The translations under genes and the position numbers were made by a program. The notes below the pieces were generated by a model. That model was not told the origin of the DNA. It was given only the letters and a program-made list of their open reading frames with translations, and ran no database searches. Positions 23,842-32,635 of a stretch of DNA of 48,975 bases are shown here, piece after piece (within the stretch, counting starts at the first letter, position 1; every line of letters starts with the position of its first letter). This DNA is from Xylanibacillus composti. GTDB taxonomy: Bacteria; Bacillota; Bacilli; Paenibacillales; K13. The DNA is taken from NCBI RefSeq assembly GCF_018403685.1, contig NZ_BOVK01000020.1:1-48975 (forward strand). The letters run 5' to 3'.

Positions 23842-24978
23842 CTATCGCGAAAATGCACGGATCAAACGAACCACTTGCCCGGTTTGTCTCGCTGCCCATT
23901 CCGGCGCATGCGCCATAGCCTCCGCCAAATCAACCGGACCCGGTACGATGGAAAACGCACTGGTTACACCTAGTTGGTTCAGCTCGTTAGAGGTCAGCTC
24001 TACTTTCCCGGTCAAGGCTACAACCGGAACACCCAGCTTGCGGGCGGGACCGCTTAATCCTTGGATGACCTTGCCCGAAAGTGTCTGACTGTCGAGCTTT
24101 CCTTCTCCCGTAATAATCAAATCAGCGTCCTGAATTTGCTCTTCCCATTTCACGACACGCATCATCGTCTCAATACCGGATTCGAACTGCGCTTGCAGAA
24201 ATGCCATAATAGCCGCGCCAATGCCGCCAGCGGCGCCACCGCCCTTCCAGGCAAGCATGTTCAATCCCTTCTGCCGCAGCACCACTTCGGCAAAATGGTT
24301 GAGCGCGCTGTCGAGCAGACGAACCATTTCGGGAGTTGCCCCTTTTTGCGGACCAAATACAGCCGATGCGCCTTGGGGTCCGCACATGACATTATCCACA
24401 TCACACGCTACTCGAAATACAGCCTCCTTGATTCCCGGATGAATAGCGGAATCATCAATTCGCTTCAAACCGATTAAGGCCGCCCCGCCTTCCGACAACG
24501 GAACGTCATCATGGCCGTAAAACTCCACGCCCAAGCCGCGCAGCAATCCCATACCGCCATCATTCGTCGCACTGCCGCCGAGACCGATAATGAACTCTCT
24601 ATATCCTCGGTCTAGCGCTTTGGCAATCAACTCGCCTGTGCCTTTGGAAGTTGCATGGAGCGGATTTCGCTTTTCCTCTGGAACCAGATGCAAACCGGAT
24701 GCTTGCGCGGTCTCGATCACTACGGTTTTTCCGTCAGCCAGTACGCCATAGGACGCTTCCACAGGACGGTTGTCCGGTCCGCTGACGATCTCGGTAACAA
24801 GCTCGCCTCCCGCGGCCAACACGATGCTTTCTACCGTGCCTTCCCCTCCGTCGGCAATCGGAATCTGCACGATTTCCGCTTCTGGCAACTCACGATGCAC
24901 CGCTTCGGCCATCGCCTGGCAAAGTTGTTTGGAAGAAGCCGAACCTTTGAATGAATCTGGTGCCAATACAATCTTCAC
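23842..24978 (-). CDS. glycerate kinase (GlxK/GarK family)
   Basis: A 378-residue kinase that phosphorylates D-glycerate to a phosphoglycerate, feeding lower glycolysis. APDSFKGSASSKQLCQAM at the N-terminus, PIADGGEGTVE, and the central GLGGSATNDGGMGLLRGLG are the family's signature segments. LIITGEGKLDSQTLSGKV marks the C-terminal part. Length is standard. The start is GTG at 24978 with GAGGGG upstream. It is 33 bases behind a hydroxyacid dehydrogenase gene, so together they probably convert hydroxypyruvate or tartronate semialdehyde to phosphoglycerate (inference from the pairing). Confidence 0.94.
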   Translation of the reverse strand: MKIVLAPDSFKGSASSKQLCQAMAEAVHRELPEAEIVQIPIADGGEGTVESIVLAAGGELVTEIVSGPDNRPVEASYGVLADGKTVVIETAQASGLHLVPEEKRNPLHATSKGTGELIAKALDRGYREFIIGLGGSATNDGGMGLLRGLGVEFYGHDDVPLSEGGAALIGLKRIDDSAIHPGIKEAVFRVACDVDNVMCGPQGASAVFGPQKGATPEMVRLLDSALNHFAEVVLRQKGLNMLAWKGGGAAGGIGAAIMAFLQAQFESGIETMMRVVKWEEQIQDADLIITGEGKLDSQTLSGKVIQGLSGPARKLGVPVVALTGKVELTSNELNQLGVTSAFSIVPGPVDLAEAMAHAPEWAARQTGQVVRLIRAFSR

Positions 24979-25011
24979 TGTAGTCCCCTCTTTTTTCTCA
25001 TTTTTTTGGCG

Positions 25012-25968
25012 CTATGCACGATTAACGGCATGGAAAGGTTCCCCTTTCATAAATCTGCTGACATTCTCGACAGCTGTATGCAGCAGGCGTGTTCTGGCTT
25101 CCCTGCTTGCCCATGCGATATGCGGCGTAATGATGCAGTTGTCCAGACCGAACAGCGGACTGCCGGATTTCGGCGGTTCGGATTCCAGCACATCCAATGC
25201 GGCCCCTGCAATCACGCCCTCTCGCAAAGCGGCAGCAAGATCGGCCTCGATCACCAGCTTGCCTCTGGCCGTATTAATAAGCAGCGCATGATTTTTCATC
25301 TTGGCCAAATTCCCGCGATGCATCATGCCTGCCGTCTCTTCTGTCAGCGGACAGTGCAAGCTGACAACATCCGAGGTGCGCAGCAGCTCATCTAGGCCGC
25401 ACTGCTCAATGCTGTGCAGATTGGGCTTGGGGGTTCTCGCATATCCCTTCACCTTCATGCCGAAAGCGGCCGCCAACTCAGCTGTTCGCAACCCAATTCT
25501 CCCGAGACCGATGATGCCCATCGTCTTGCCGGCCAGTTCCGTTAGCGGATAATGCCAGTAGCAAAAATCATTCCCTTCGCTCCACTCCCCACGATGAACC
25601 GATTGGCTGTGGCTGCCGATCCGGTGGCAGAGCTCCAGCAACAGCGCCATAACAAATTGGGCGACAGAGTCGGTTCCGTAAGTTGGCACATTGGAAACAG
25701 GAATGTTTCGGGCAGAAGCAGCCTCCACATCGACTACGTCGTACCCGGTGGCCAGCACGCCGATATACTTCAGCTTTGGCAGCAGCGCGATCGTGGCAGA
25801 AGTGAGCGGCGTTTTGTTCGTCAGCACGATGTCCGCCTCTTTCGCCCTCTCCACAATGAGCTCCGGAGATGTCCGTTCGTAGACATGAAGGGTTCCTAAC
25901 GCCTGCAGGCCTTCCCACGACAAATCTCCCGGATTCAACGTATATCCGTCCAGCACTGTAATCTGCAC
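25012..25968 (-). CDS. D-2-hydroxyacid dehydrogenase (hydroxypyruvate/glyoxylate reductase-like)
   Basis: A 318-residue NAD(P)-dependent dehydrogenase. The Rossmann loop is GIIGLGRIG (about residue 150). The catalytic set is Arg in NTARGKLV, a Glu before it in the usual spacing, and His in TPHIAWAS. This is the form seen in glycerate dehydrogenases (HprA/GyaR). The GTG at 25968 has AAGGAGG eight bases upstream. The neighbouring glycerate kinase makes reduction of hydroxypyruvate to D-glycerate the best guess. Phosphoglycerate dehydrogenase is unlikely because the ACT domain is missing. Confidence 0.88.
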   Translation of the reverse strand: MQITVLDGYTLNPGDLSWEGLQALGTLHVYERTSPELIVERAKEADIVLTNKTPLTSATIALLPKLKYIGVLATGYDVVDVEAASARNIPVSNVPTYGTDSVAQFVMALLLELCHRIGSHSQSVHRGEWSEGNDFCYWHYPLTELAGKTMGIIGLGRIGLRTAELAAAFGMKVKGYARTPKPNLHSIEQCGLDELLRTSDVVSLHCPLTEETAGMMHRGNLAKMKNHALLINTARGKLVIEADLAAALREGVIAGAALDVLESEPPKSGSPLFGLDNCIITPHIAWASREARTRLLHTAVENVSRFMKGEPFHAVNRA

Positions 25969-25990
25969 AATCCATTCCTCCTTAAAATGC

Positions 25991-26026
25991 AGGCGCGTTA
26001 TCTTTAGACTAAAGAGTAACGCGCCT
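25991..26026 (-). promoter_or_regulatory. two-tier hairpin between aldehyde dehydrogenase and hydroxyacid dehydrogenase genes
   Basis: Outer arms AGGCGCGTTA and TAACGCGCCT (perfect) enclose CTTTAG and CTAAAG around one base. It fills the only wide gap (101 bases) of this gene run. The T tract is poor (ATTTT after four bases), so it could be a leaky terminator or a processing/stabilising structure. Confidence 0.6.
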
Positions 26027-26069
26027 GAATGCGAACGAGCAATGCTTTTGACTTAATTCAATAAAAAAT

Positions 26070-27569
26070 TCACCGTCCAACATAGACAGCCTTGACTTGA
26101 GTGAAAAACTCCTGGTTCGTGTGCCCAATCGAATAGGCGCCGAAACCGGAATGCTTGACACCTCCGAAAGGAACATGGGCCTGGCTCGCGGTACCGTGAT
26201 TGATATGCACCATGCCGCTATCCAGTTCCGCGGCCATTCGCTCGGCCGTGCGAATAGAAGAAGTAAAGACAGAGGCGGCCAAACCATAATCGGTAGCGTT
26301 GGCTATGGCAAGCGCCTCATCCGTATGTTCGGCCACCAGGATCGACAACACCGGACCGAATATTTCTTCCTGTGCAATGCGCATCTCCTTGGTCACATTT
26401 GCAAACAATGCGGGCTTCAAGAAATACCCCTGACGCTCTTCTGCAAAATACGGATCATTCACTTCTATTCTTTCCCCGCCACACAAAAGATCTGCCCCTT
26501 CTTGCTGACCAATCTCAATATATCGGTTCACTGTTTGAAACTGCCGCTCATTGATTACAGGGCCTACTTGCGCGCCGTCTGCCCACGCCGGAGCCATGCG
26601 GAGCGCTTCCATGCGCTCCCGGATCAATTCGGTCAGCCGCTCGGCCTGTGACGGCAGCACAATCACTCTGCTGATTGCCGTACATCGCTGGCCTGTGCAG
26701 GCAAATGCAGCGTTCACGATCTGATCCGCCGCGAAAGGAAGATTGTCATAGTCAAGCACAAGCGCAGCATTTTTGCCGCCCATCTCAAGCTGCGTTCTGG
26801 CTAGCCGTGCTGCTGCAATTTGGTTAATGCGCAGGCCCAGCTCAGTCGAACCGGTAAAGCTGATGCCCTGTACTAACGGATGCTCCGTTAATGCGTCGCC
26901 AACCTGACTTCCAGAACCGGTTACCAGATTCACGACGCCCTTCGGCAGCCCGGCTTCAGCCAACAGCTCGATGATCCGTACCGCAGACCAAGGTGTAGCC
27001 GATGCCGGCTTCAATACAGCCGTACAGCCGTATGCTATGGCTGGCGCAAGTTTGCGGACTGGCGTGACAACCGGAAAGTTCCAGGGAGCAATCGCGGCTA
27101 TGACGCCAAGCGGGTAGCGGACAACCTCGCTTCGCACGAGCGGATTGTCGCTGGGCAGCGTTACGCCTTCCACGCGAAATGCTTCGCCTGCCGCAAAACG
27201 CGCTTCTGCCGCTGCACGCGCAACCTCGGCGAACGATTCCGTCAGCACCTTCCCTTGTTCAGCGGAAAGGATGTAGGCCAGTTCTTCTCTATGATGTTCC
27301 AGCAAATCTGCAAATTTGTACAGGATTGCCGCCTTTTCAGAAGGGGGCGCCAGCCTCCAGGTTTGGAACGCATGATGCGCGGCTGCTACAGCCTGATCGA
27401 CGTCCGCTTGATCCGAACAGGCGAACTGGCCCAACAGCCGATCCGGCATCGCAGATTCATACAACGCTGATGTAGCTCCGCTTGAGCTGGAAATCCATTC
27501 ACCGTCAATATAATTCCCATAGGTGCGGCCGCTGTTCCGATCCAGCCAGTCTCTCATCTTGCTAGTCAT
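26070..27569 (-). CDS. NAD(P)-dependent aldehyde dehydrogenase
   Basis: A 499-residue member of the aldehyde dehydrogenase superfamily oxidising an aldehyde to its acid. Visible motifs: IAPWNFPVVTPVRKLAPAI (cofactor/oxyanion Asn), GISFTGSTELG (nucleotide loop), LEMGGKNAALV (general-base Glu) and FACTGQRCTAISR with the nucleophilic Cys. The overall pattern resembles succinate-semialdehyde and lactaldehyde-type enzymes, but the substrate cannot be read out. It follows the iron alcohol dehydrogenase gene by 34 bases, so an alcohol-to-aldehyde-to-acid sequence is possible. Length is normal. Confidence 0.93.
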   Translation of the reverse strand: MTSKMRDWLDRNSGRTYGNYIDGEWISSSSGATSALYESAMPDRLLGQFACSDQADVDQAVAAAHHAFQTWRLAPPSEKAAILYKFADLLEHHREELAYILSAEQGKVLTESFAEVARAAAEARFAAGEAFRVEGVTLPSDNPLVRSEVVRYPLGVIAAIAPWNFPVVTPVRKLAPAIAYGCTAVLKPASATPWSAVRIIELLAEAGLPKGVVNLVTGSGSQVGDALTEHPLVQGISFTGSTELGLRINQIAAARLARTQLEMGGKNAALVLDYDNLPFAADQIVNAAFACTGQRCTAISRVIVLPSQAERLTELIRERMEALRMAPAWADGAQVGPVINERQFQTVNRYIEIGQQEGADLLCGGERIEVNDPYFAEERQGYFLKPALFANVTKEMRIAQEEIFGPVLSILVAEHTDEALAIANATDYGLAASVFTSSIRTAERMAAELDSGMVHINHGTASQAHVPFGGVKHSGFGAYSIGHTNQEFFTQVKAVYVGR

Positions 27570-27603
27570 GGTTATCTACTTCCTTTCCGTTCCTCCTTAT
27601 GGC

Positions 27604-28764
27604 CTACATCGCATTCCGGCATATTTGCTTCAAATCCTCCAGCGAAGGCTTGCGCGGGTTGACAGGCACATTGCCGGATATCATCGCTTCTTCGGCGATT
27701 TGCTGAAGCGCCTCTTCTGTTACGCCATAATCAGAAAGCTTATTCTGAATGCCTACATCTTCTTTTAATTGCTTGATAGCGGTTACTGAACACTTTGCTG
27801 CATCCCTTAAGGATAGTCCTTCAACAGGTGTTCCAAAAATACGGGCGATTTCCTTGTACTTCTCGAGATTTCCTATGAGGTTATAAGCCATAACCTCAGG
27901 AAGCAAAATCGCATTCACCATACCGTGCGGAATATGGAAATGGGCGCCAAGCGGTATAGCCAAAGCATGTGCAAGGCCGAGCCGGGTCGGATTGAAGGCC
28001 ATCGCCGCTATCAGGCTGGCCAACAGCATATCGTAACGCGCCTGCACATTCTCCCCTTGCACGACAGCAGTGCGCAGGCTCGCGGCAATCATCTTCATGG
28101 CTTGCATGGACAACGCTTCCGAAATCGGCTGCGTTGCTTTATTGACATAGGATTCAAGGGCATGCGTTAATGCATCCATCCCCGTCGCTGCCGTAATTGA
28201 TGCCGGCAATGTCAACGTAAGTTCCGGATCGCAAACCGCGATGTCAGGGCAATTATAGGCGCTGCCCACGCTCAGCTTCACCTTCGCCGACTTGTCAGAC
28301 AGAACGGACCAGATTGTAATCTCGCTTCCGGTTCCCGCTGTAGTCGGTACAGCGATAACAGGCGCTCCTTTGCGCGGGACCCGGTTGATGCCAACATAAT
28401 CGCGAATATGCCCCTTATTCGTCATCATCAATCCAATCGCCTTCGCCGTATCCAGCGCGCTGCCTCCGCCCAGTCCGACTACGATGTCGCATCCTTCGGA
28501 TGCCGCAACATCTCGTCCTCGCATGACGCCTTCAATATCGGGATCTGGCTCAATATCGTTGTAGATGATGAATGGCAGATTGTCGCGCATCAGCACGGCC
28601 GTCAATTTATCGGTCACTCCTGCTTTCTGCACACCGGGATCGCTGACCAGCAGCACTTTGGTTCCGCCCAGCGCACGAACATGCTCGGCAAGCTGGCGAA
28701 TGGCACCGTTTCCAAACTCAATTGCAGTGGGCAGCTCATAACGAAATATTCGGTTTAGCAGCAT
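27604..28764 (-). CDS. iron-containing alcohol dehydrogenase (group III)
   Basis: A 386-residue Fe-ADH. NAD loop VGLGGGSALDTAKAIGL near residue 100. PTTAGTGSEIT is the conserved central motif. Metal-binding residues are expected in MDALTHALESYV and LGLAHALAIPLGAHFHIPHG. Family members oxidise or reduce 1,2- and 1,3-diols, butanol, lactaldehyde and hydroxybutyrate, so a short polyol or its aldehyde is likely. ATG at 28764 has an AGAGGG ribosome site. It is placed between the Ldh-family and aldehyde dehydrogenase genes with short gaps, as part of one transcript. Confidence 0.93.
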   Translation of the reverse strand: MLLNRIFRYELPTAIEFGNGAIRQLAEHVRALGGTKVLLVSDPGVQKAGVTDKLTAVLMRDNLPFIIYNDIEPDPDIEGVMRGRDVAASEGCDIVVGLGGGSALDTAKAIGLMMTNKGHIRDYVGINRVPRKGAPVIAVPTTAGTGSEITIWSVLSDKSAKVKLSVGSAYNCPDIAVCDPELTLTLPASITAATGMDALTHALESYVNKATQPISEALSMQAMKMIAASLRTAVVQGENVQARYDMLLASLIAAMAFNPTRLGLAHALAIPLGAHFHIPHGMVNAILLPEVMAYNLIGNLEKYKEIARIFGTPVEGLSLRDAAKCSVTAIKQLKEDVGIQNKLSDYGVTEEALQQIAEEAMISGNVPVNPRKPSLEDLKQICRNAM

Positions 28765-28801
28765 GTTGATCCCTCTTTTCCCCTGTGATTGGAACTAGCA
28801 A

Positions 28802-29857
28802 TCATTCAATGATCGCATCGGACAAGTTCAGGTCAAACCGTTCTCCCCAGACTCTCAGTTCATCCTCGACCTTTGCCGGCAAAGCAATACCCTCGCGCAT
28901 GCGGGCTAATGTGCAGCGATGCTCCAACTCTCCTGGAATCAAAATCTCCGGAACTCCCGGAGCGGTCGGTTCTGCTTTCATTTCATCCAGATACAAATCC
29001 ATACGCGCTTTGAACCGTTCAAGCGGCATGAATCTGGGGATATCCAGCGCGATGAAGAAATGGCCGACATTTTGCGGGTCTTCCCAATTTTCATACATGT
29101 TGTTCACGTATCTCCCGAAACCGGCACCTGTTAGGACTCCGCTCATAATATCGATAAACATGGAAATGGCATACCCCTTCGCTCCGCCCAGCGGCAGCAC
29201 GGAGCCCTCCAAAGCCGCATGCGCGTCCGTCGTCGGATTTCCATATTTATCTATAGCCCATCCAGCGGGAATGGGTTCTCCTTTCTGAGCAGCAGAAATA
29301 ATCTTTCCGCGGGCCACAACGCTGGTTGCCATATCCAGAATAAAAGGCGGATGCGTGCCGGCCGGCACGCCTACGGAGAAAGGATTCGTCCCGATAAATG
29401 GACGGATTCCTCCTGTAGGCGGCATCGTCTGGGAAGCGTTGGACAGGATCAGCATGATTTGGTTCTGCCGCACCGCTTTCAACAAATAATACGCGCAAGT
29501 TCCGAAGTGATTCGAGCCTTTGACTCCTACCACGCCGCAGCCATATTTCCGGGAAGTTTCCATGGCCATAGCCAATGCCTTGCAGCCAACTACAGCGCCA
29601 AAATGATTTGCGCCGTCCAGTATCCGAATCGCGCCATCTTCTGTATAGGGCATGATTCCGCCGGTCTGGACCATTCCCGCTTCCAATCTGCGCAAATAAA
29701 TGTCTGCACGTACGACACCGTGTGAATCGACGCCTCTTAGATCAGCTTGGACCAATGACTCCGCTACCAATTTGGCTTCCTCCATGGGGACACCAGCACG
29801 CTCAAACATACGGGCACAAAAATGCTCCAACCGTTGATAGTGGAATTTCTGGGTCAC
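28802..29857 (-). CDS. Ldh-family oxidoreductase (malate/L-lactate dehydrogenase type 2)
   Basis: A 351-residue NAD(P)-dependent oxidoreductase of the family distinct from ordinary lactate dehydrogenases (YlbC, YiaK, AllD, ComC). DSHGVVRADIY holds the conserved catalytic His, and GVVGVKGSNHFGTCAYY and LDMATSVVARGKI are standard. Known members act on 2-keto/2-hydroxy acids such as malate, ureidoglycolate, sulfolactate and 2,3-diketogulonate. The GTG at 29857 overlaps the RraA-like stop (GTGA), a coupling that suggests both act on the same compound. Confidence 0.9.
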   Translation of the reverse strand: MTQKFHYQRLEHFCARMFERAGVPMEEAKLVAESLVQADLRGVDSHGVVRADIYLRRLEAGMVQTGGIMPYTEDGAIRILDGANHFGAVVGCKALAMAMETSRKYGCGVVGVKGSNHFGTCAYYLLKAVRQNQIMLILSNASQTMPPTGGIRPFIGTNPFSVGVPAGTHPPFILDMATSVVARGKIISAAQKGEPIPAGWAIDKYGNPTTDAHAALEGSVLPLGGAKGYAISMFIDIMSGVLTGAGFGRYVNNMYENWEDPQNVGHFFIALDIPRFMPLERFKARMDLYLDEMKAEPTAPGVPEILIPGELEHRCTLARMREGIALPAKVEDELRVWGERFDLNLSDAIIE

Positions 29858-30531
29858 GGCAGCTCACAGCCTTTGCGCTTCAACGCTTCGTCAACCCAGC
29901 TTCGATCCAACGAGCCTTCGGCAATCTCTTCAAATGTTCGTTGCTCTCGCGCAAGCTGGCGCTGCGCTGCCTGAACAACTTCGGCTGCGTAATCCAGCGG
30001 AATTGCGACAATGCCATCTTCGTCGCCTACGATCAGATCCCCCGGCATAACCGGCATGCGGCCAATCGTGACGGGCACATTGATTTCGCCCGGCCCTTCC
30101 TTGTATGGTCCCCTGTGCGTTGTTCCTCTGGCAAAGCACGGATAATCCCGCTCGCGAAAAGCAGCCGAATCGCGTATGGCCCCGTCAATCACAAAACCGG
30201 CTATGCCTCTCTTCTCCGCCAACCGAAGCATAATTTCTCCCAGGATGGCTTGAGACAATTCGCCGCAAGCGTCAACCACGATGACATCACCCGGCTCAGC
30301 CATATCGATGGCTTTATGCACCATCAGGTTATCCCCGGGTCTCGTACGTACAGTAAAGGCCGCTCCCGCAAGTTTGGCGCTGCGATGATAAGGGACAAAT
30401 CCGGCTATTGTACCTTGAACTCGATGCATATTGTCGCTTAGCAATGGTGTGGCAATGGACATGCATTGCTGTATTAAGCTTGAATCTGGCCTGCGGGTTA
30501 ACGGCAATACGCGAAACCCATAGTTTACCAT
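29854..30531 (-). CDS. RraA-like aldolase/decarboxylase
   Basis: A 225-residue protein of the RraA/HMG-CHA aldolase fold. GELSQAILGEIM, VIDGAIRDSAAF with the Arg-Asp pair, and MPGDLIVGDEDGIVAIP are the active-site and metal-binding blocks retained in catalytic members (4-hydroxy-4-methyl-2-oxoglutarate aldolase, oxaloacetate decarboxylase). In this family a carbon-carbon cleavage to pyruvate or release of CO2 is typical. True RraA, the RNase E inhibitor, is a proteobacterial setting and is not expected here. ATG at 30531 has an AGGG site eight bases upstream; the ATG at 30546 is the alternative. First enzyme gene after the LacI regulator. Confidence 0.85.
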   Translation of the reverse strand: MVNYGFRVLPLTRRPDSSLIQQCMSIATPLLSDNMHRVQGTIAGFVPYHRSAKLAGAAFTVRTRPGDNLMVHKAIDMAEPGDVIVVDACGELSQAILGEIMLRLAEKRGIAGFVIDGAIRDSAAFRERDYPCFARGTTHRGPYKEGPGEINVPVTIGRMPVMPGDLIVGDEDGIVAIPLDYAAEVVQAAQRQLAREQRTFEEIAEGSLDRSWVDEALKRKGCELP

Positions 30532-30617
30532 GTCACCATCCCTCATTTCTGCAAAATTTCTTCGCCCTGTACCTGTTGCGGCAACATACTGTCACACGAG
30601 GCTAAACTGCTTCCAGC

Positions 30618-31643
30618 CTAACTGCTCTGCCACCCGCAGGAGCGCCTGATGACCAGCTCCGGCTGGAGCACAACAGGGTCAGCAGCAGGATGGCCTCCAT
30701 CGCGAATCGATTGGATCAATAAGTTTGCCGCAATTTTCCCCATCTCATAACCAGGCTGCCGGACCGTAGTGAGCGGGGGATCCATATGCTTGGCCCATAC
30801 GGTGTCGTCATATCCCAAGACCGCCACATCTGCCGGAATGCGCAAGCCGAGTTCCTTCAACGCCTCTATCACCTCTAAAGTCATCATATTGTTTGTGGAG
30901 AACACTGCATCTGTATCCGGGTGTTTCTTCATCAACTCGAGCACAGCATGCTTAACCGCATTCGGGCTCTGCTCTGCCTCGACCACTCGCAGATCATGCT
31001 CTCCATATCCGTGAGACTTCATAGCTAATCGGTAGCCCTCCACACGATCCTGCCAGGTAGTCACGCCGGGATTGGCATAATAGCATACGGCTGGCCGGCG
31101 CTTTCCGCACCGAAGCAGATGCTCCACTGCCAGGCTGGCGCCTTTCACATTGTCTACGACTACGGATTGTGCGCCGAGATCATCCACTCGCCGATTCATC
31201 ACCACGAGCGGGTAGGCATCCTCCACCAGCTTGCGATAAAGGTTCGGATTTCGCATAGTCGGATTCATCACGACACCGTCCACTTGCCTCATCTGCAGTT
31301 GACGAATCGCTTGAAACTCCAGTTCCGGGTCCTCATCCGAATTGCAGATCATCAAGTTGTAACCCGATGCTCGGCAAGCATCCTCTACCCCTTCCAATAC
31401 AGTGGCCCAGAACGGGTTTTTCAAATTGGACAAGAGGATGCCAATGACGTCTGTCCTTAGCGACTTCAACCCTTTCGCCAAGGCGTTCGGCCGGTAATCC
31501 AATTCTTTCATCACCTGCAAGACGCGGTTGCGGGTTTTCTCGCTCGTGTGAGCATAATTCCCGTTCAAAATGCGGGATACAGTGGTCTTGGACACGCCAG
31601 CTTTTTGCGCGACGACATCAATTGTAATTTTCAATGGCTTCAC
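30618..31643 (-). CDS. LacI-family transcriptional regulator
   Basis: A 341-residue repressor: a LacI helix-turn-helix at the N-terminus (TIDVVAQKAGVSKTTVSRIL plus hinge helix YRPNALAKGL) and a periplasmic-binding-like sensor domain (VIGILLSNLKNPFW, VDGVVMNP, DAVFSTNNMMTLEVIEAL). It would repress the catabolic genes downstream until a sugar or acid inducer binds. GTG at 31643 is the chosen start; TTG three codons later is possible. Upstream lies a strong promoter with a LacI-type palindrome, so autoregulation of the whole run is likely. The CUT2 transporter operon's operator has different arms and may not be its target. Confidence 0.92.
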   Translation of the reverse strand: MKPLKITIDVVAQKAGVSKTTVSRILNGNYAHTSEKTRNRVLQVMKELDYRPNALAKGLKSLRTDVIGILLSNLKNPFWATVLEGVEDACRASGYNLMICNSDEDPELEFQAIRQLQMRQVDGVVMNPTMRNPNLYRKLVEDAYPLVVMNRRVDDLGAQSVVVDNVKGASLAVEHLLRCGKRRPAVCYYANPGVTTWQDRVEGYRLAMKSHGYGEHDLRVVEAEQSPNAVKHAVLELMKKHPDTDAVFSTNNMMTLEVIEALKELGLRIPADVAVLGYDDTVWAKHMDPPLTTVRQPGYEMGKIAANLLIQSIRDGGHPAADPVVLQPELVIRRSCGWQSS

Positions 31644-31687
31644 CCGGCTTCTTCCAAAATAATCCCCGTGCTTCCACACGTTTTGGG

Positions 31688-31708
31688 AATCGGTTTCCTA
31701 AACCGTTA
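31688..31708 (-). promoter_or_regulatory. LacI-type operator
   Basis: Palindrome with arms CGGTTT and AAACCG separated by three bases and flanking AAT/TTA, positioned a few bases after the -10 of the regulator's promoter. Size and symmetry suit binding of a LacI-family dimer, most simply the adjacent regulator itself. Confidence 0.65.
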
Positions 31709-31713
31709 CACCT

Positions 31714-31743
31714 ATTATATTCATGAATTGAAAACGCTGTCAA
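31714..31743 (-). promoter_or_regulatory. promoter of the LacI-RraA-glycerate gene run
   Basis: Minus strand TTGACA, 18-base spacer, TATAAT: both hexamers are perfect. It sits about 70 bases upstream of the GTG start of the LacI gene. Confidence 0.85.
31729..31742 (-). promoter_or_regulatory. catabolite-responsive element (cre, CcpA site)
   Basis: TGACAGCGTTTTCA matches the cre consensus TGWNANCGNTNWCA at every defined position and overlaps the -35 box, a location where CcpA would block transcription when preferred sugars are present. Confidence 0.75.
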
Positions 31744-31790
31744 CTTGTTGTGGAATTTGGGCGGGGATACCCCCACCCTCCCGCATGCCT

Positions 31791-32531
31791 TCACACCCGG
31801 TTTTTGCTCGCAGCAATAATAAGAAACATGGGCCGTCGCAGCTCCTCCTTCATTTCCGGGTGCTGCCTGAGCATCTCATCGGACGGCATAGGCTCGATGA
31901 CGGCGTCTATGCGAAAACCTGCATGAATCATGGTGTTCATATAAGTGGAAACCGTTCGATGGTATTTAATCACATTGGGTGTTAAAAACGCGGTATCGCG
32001 TCTGCCTTCCGATTGATAATGGTCAATCGGCCAATGAAGCCGATTTCCCTGTCCGTCATAATGCCAATCCTGTTCACTGCAGGATGTGAAGATCGGATGC
32101 TCCACGGAAAATACAAAGCGTCCCTCTTTTTCAAGAAACTGATGCACCTTTCTGCAAACCTCTTCAAAGTCGTCTATATAATGAAAGGCCAAGGAACTGA
32201 GCACCAAATCAAAGGAACACTCCGGAAACTGGACATCTTCGATAGCCGATTGCACATAGGAAATAGCCGGATCATTGGTCAACTCCCGGGCTTTGCCCAG
32301 CATGTTCGCGGAAATGTCTACCCCTGTCACGGAACGGGCCTGCTGCTCGCGCGCGTACCTGCAATGCCAGCCAAAGCCGCATCCCAAATCCAGCACCTGC
32401 TTGCCGCGCATATCCGGAAGCACTGATCGGAAGGCATGCCACTCTCCCGCGCCTTCCAGACCATGTACGGACCTCGGCATTTTTTCATACGCTGAAAAGA
32501 ATGGATGTTCATCATACTTATTTTGCTTCAT
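31791..32531 (-). CDS. class I SAM-dependent methyltransferase
   Basis: A 246-residue Rossmann-fold methyltransferase. Motif I is VLDLGCGFGWHC (residues 46-57), motif II VTGVDISANMLGKAR, and SFDLVLSSLAFHYI corresponds to motif IV/post II. The length and the ending (IIAASK) fit small-molecule methyltransferases of the UbiE/BioC-like group. ATG at 32531 has AAGGAGGGG upstream. It stands alone between the xylan operon terminator and the LacI gene. A short G-rich hairpin at about 31759-31778 may end its transcript. Substrate unknown. Confidence 0.88.
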   Translation of the reverse strand: MKQNKYDEHPFFSAYEKMPRSVHGLEGAGEWHAFRSVLPDMRGKQVLDLGCGFGWHCRYAREQQARSVTGVDISANMLGKARELTNDPAISYVQSAIEDVQFPECSFDLVLSSLAFHYIDDFEEVCRKVHQFLEKEGRFVFSVEHPIFTSCSEQDWHYDGQGNRLHWPIDHYQSEGRRDTAFLTPNVIKYHRTVSTYMNTMIHAGFRIDAVIEPMPSDEMLRQHPEMKEELRRPMFLIIAASKNRV

Positions 32532-32635
32532 GGACGTCCCCTCCTTTCCTTACTATTGTCCGCATGTCTTTACTTTGTCAATACGATTTCTGCTGCAGCA
32601 TATTCGTGAACCTAGCAGGCCCTCATGATAGTAGG

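Noticed and set aside
29854-30531. RraA as RNase E inhibitor
   Set aside because: The conserved catalytic residues and the catabolic operon point to a metabolic enzyme of the same fold.
31759-31778. G-rich hairpin after the methyltransferase gene as a terminator
   Set aside because: The stem is plausible only with a G-U pair and no T tract follows, so I did not list it as a terminator.
32552-32581. TTGACA-18-AATAGT promoter for the methyltransferase
   Set aside because: The start point it predicts would fall inside the ribosome-binding site, so it is unlikely to be functional as read.
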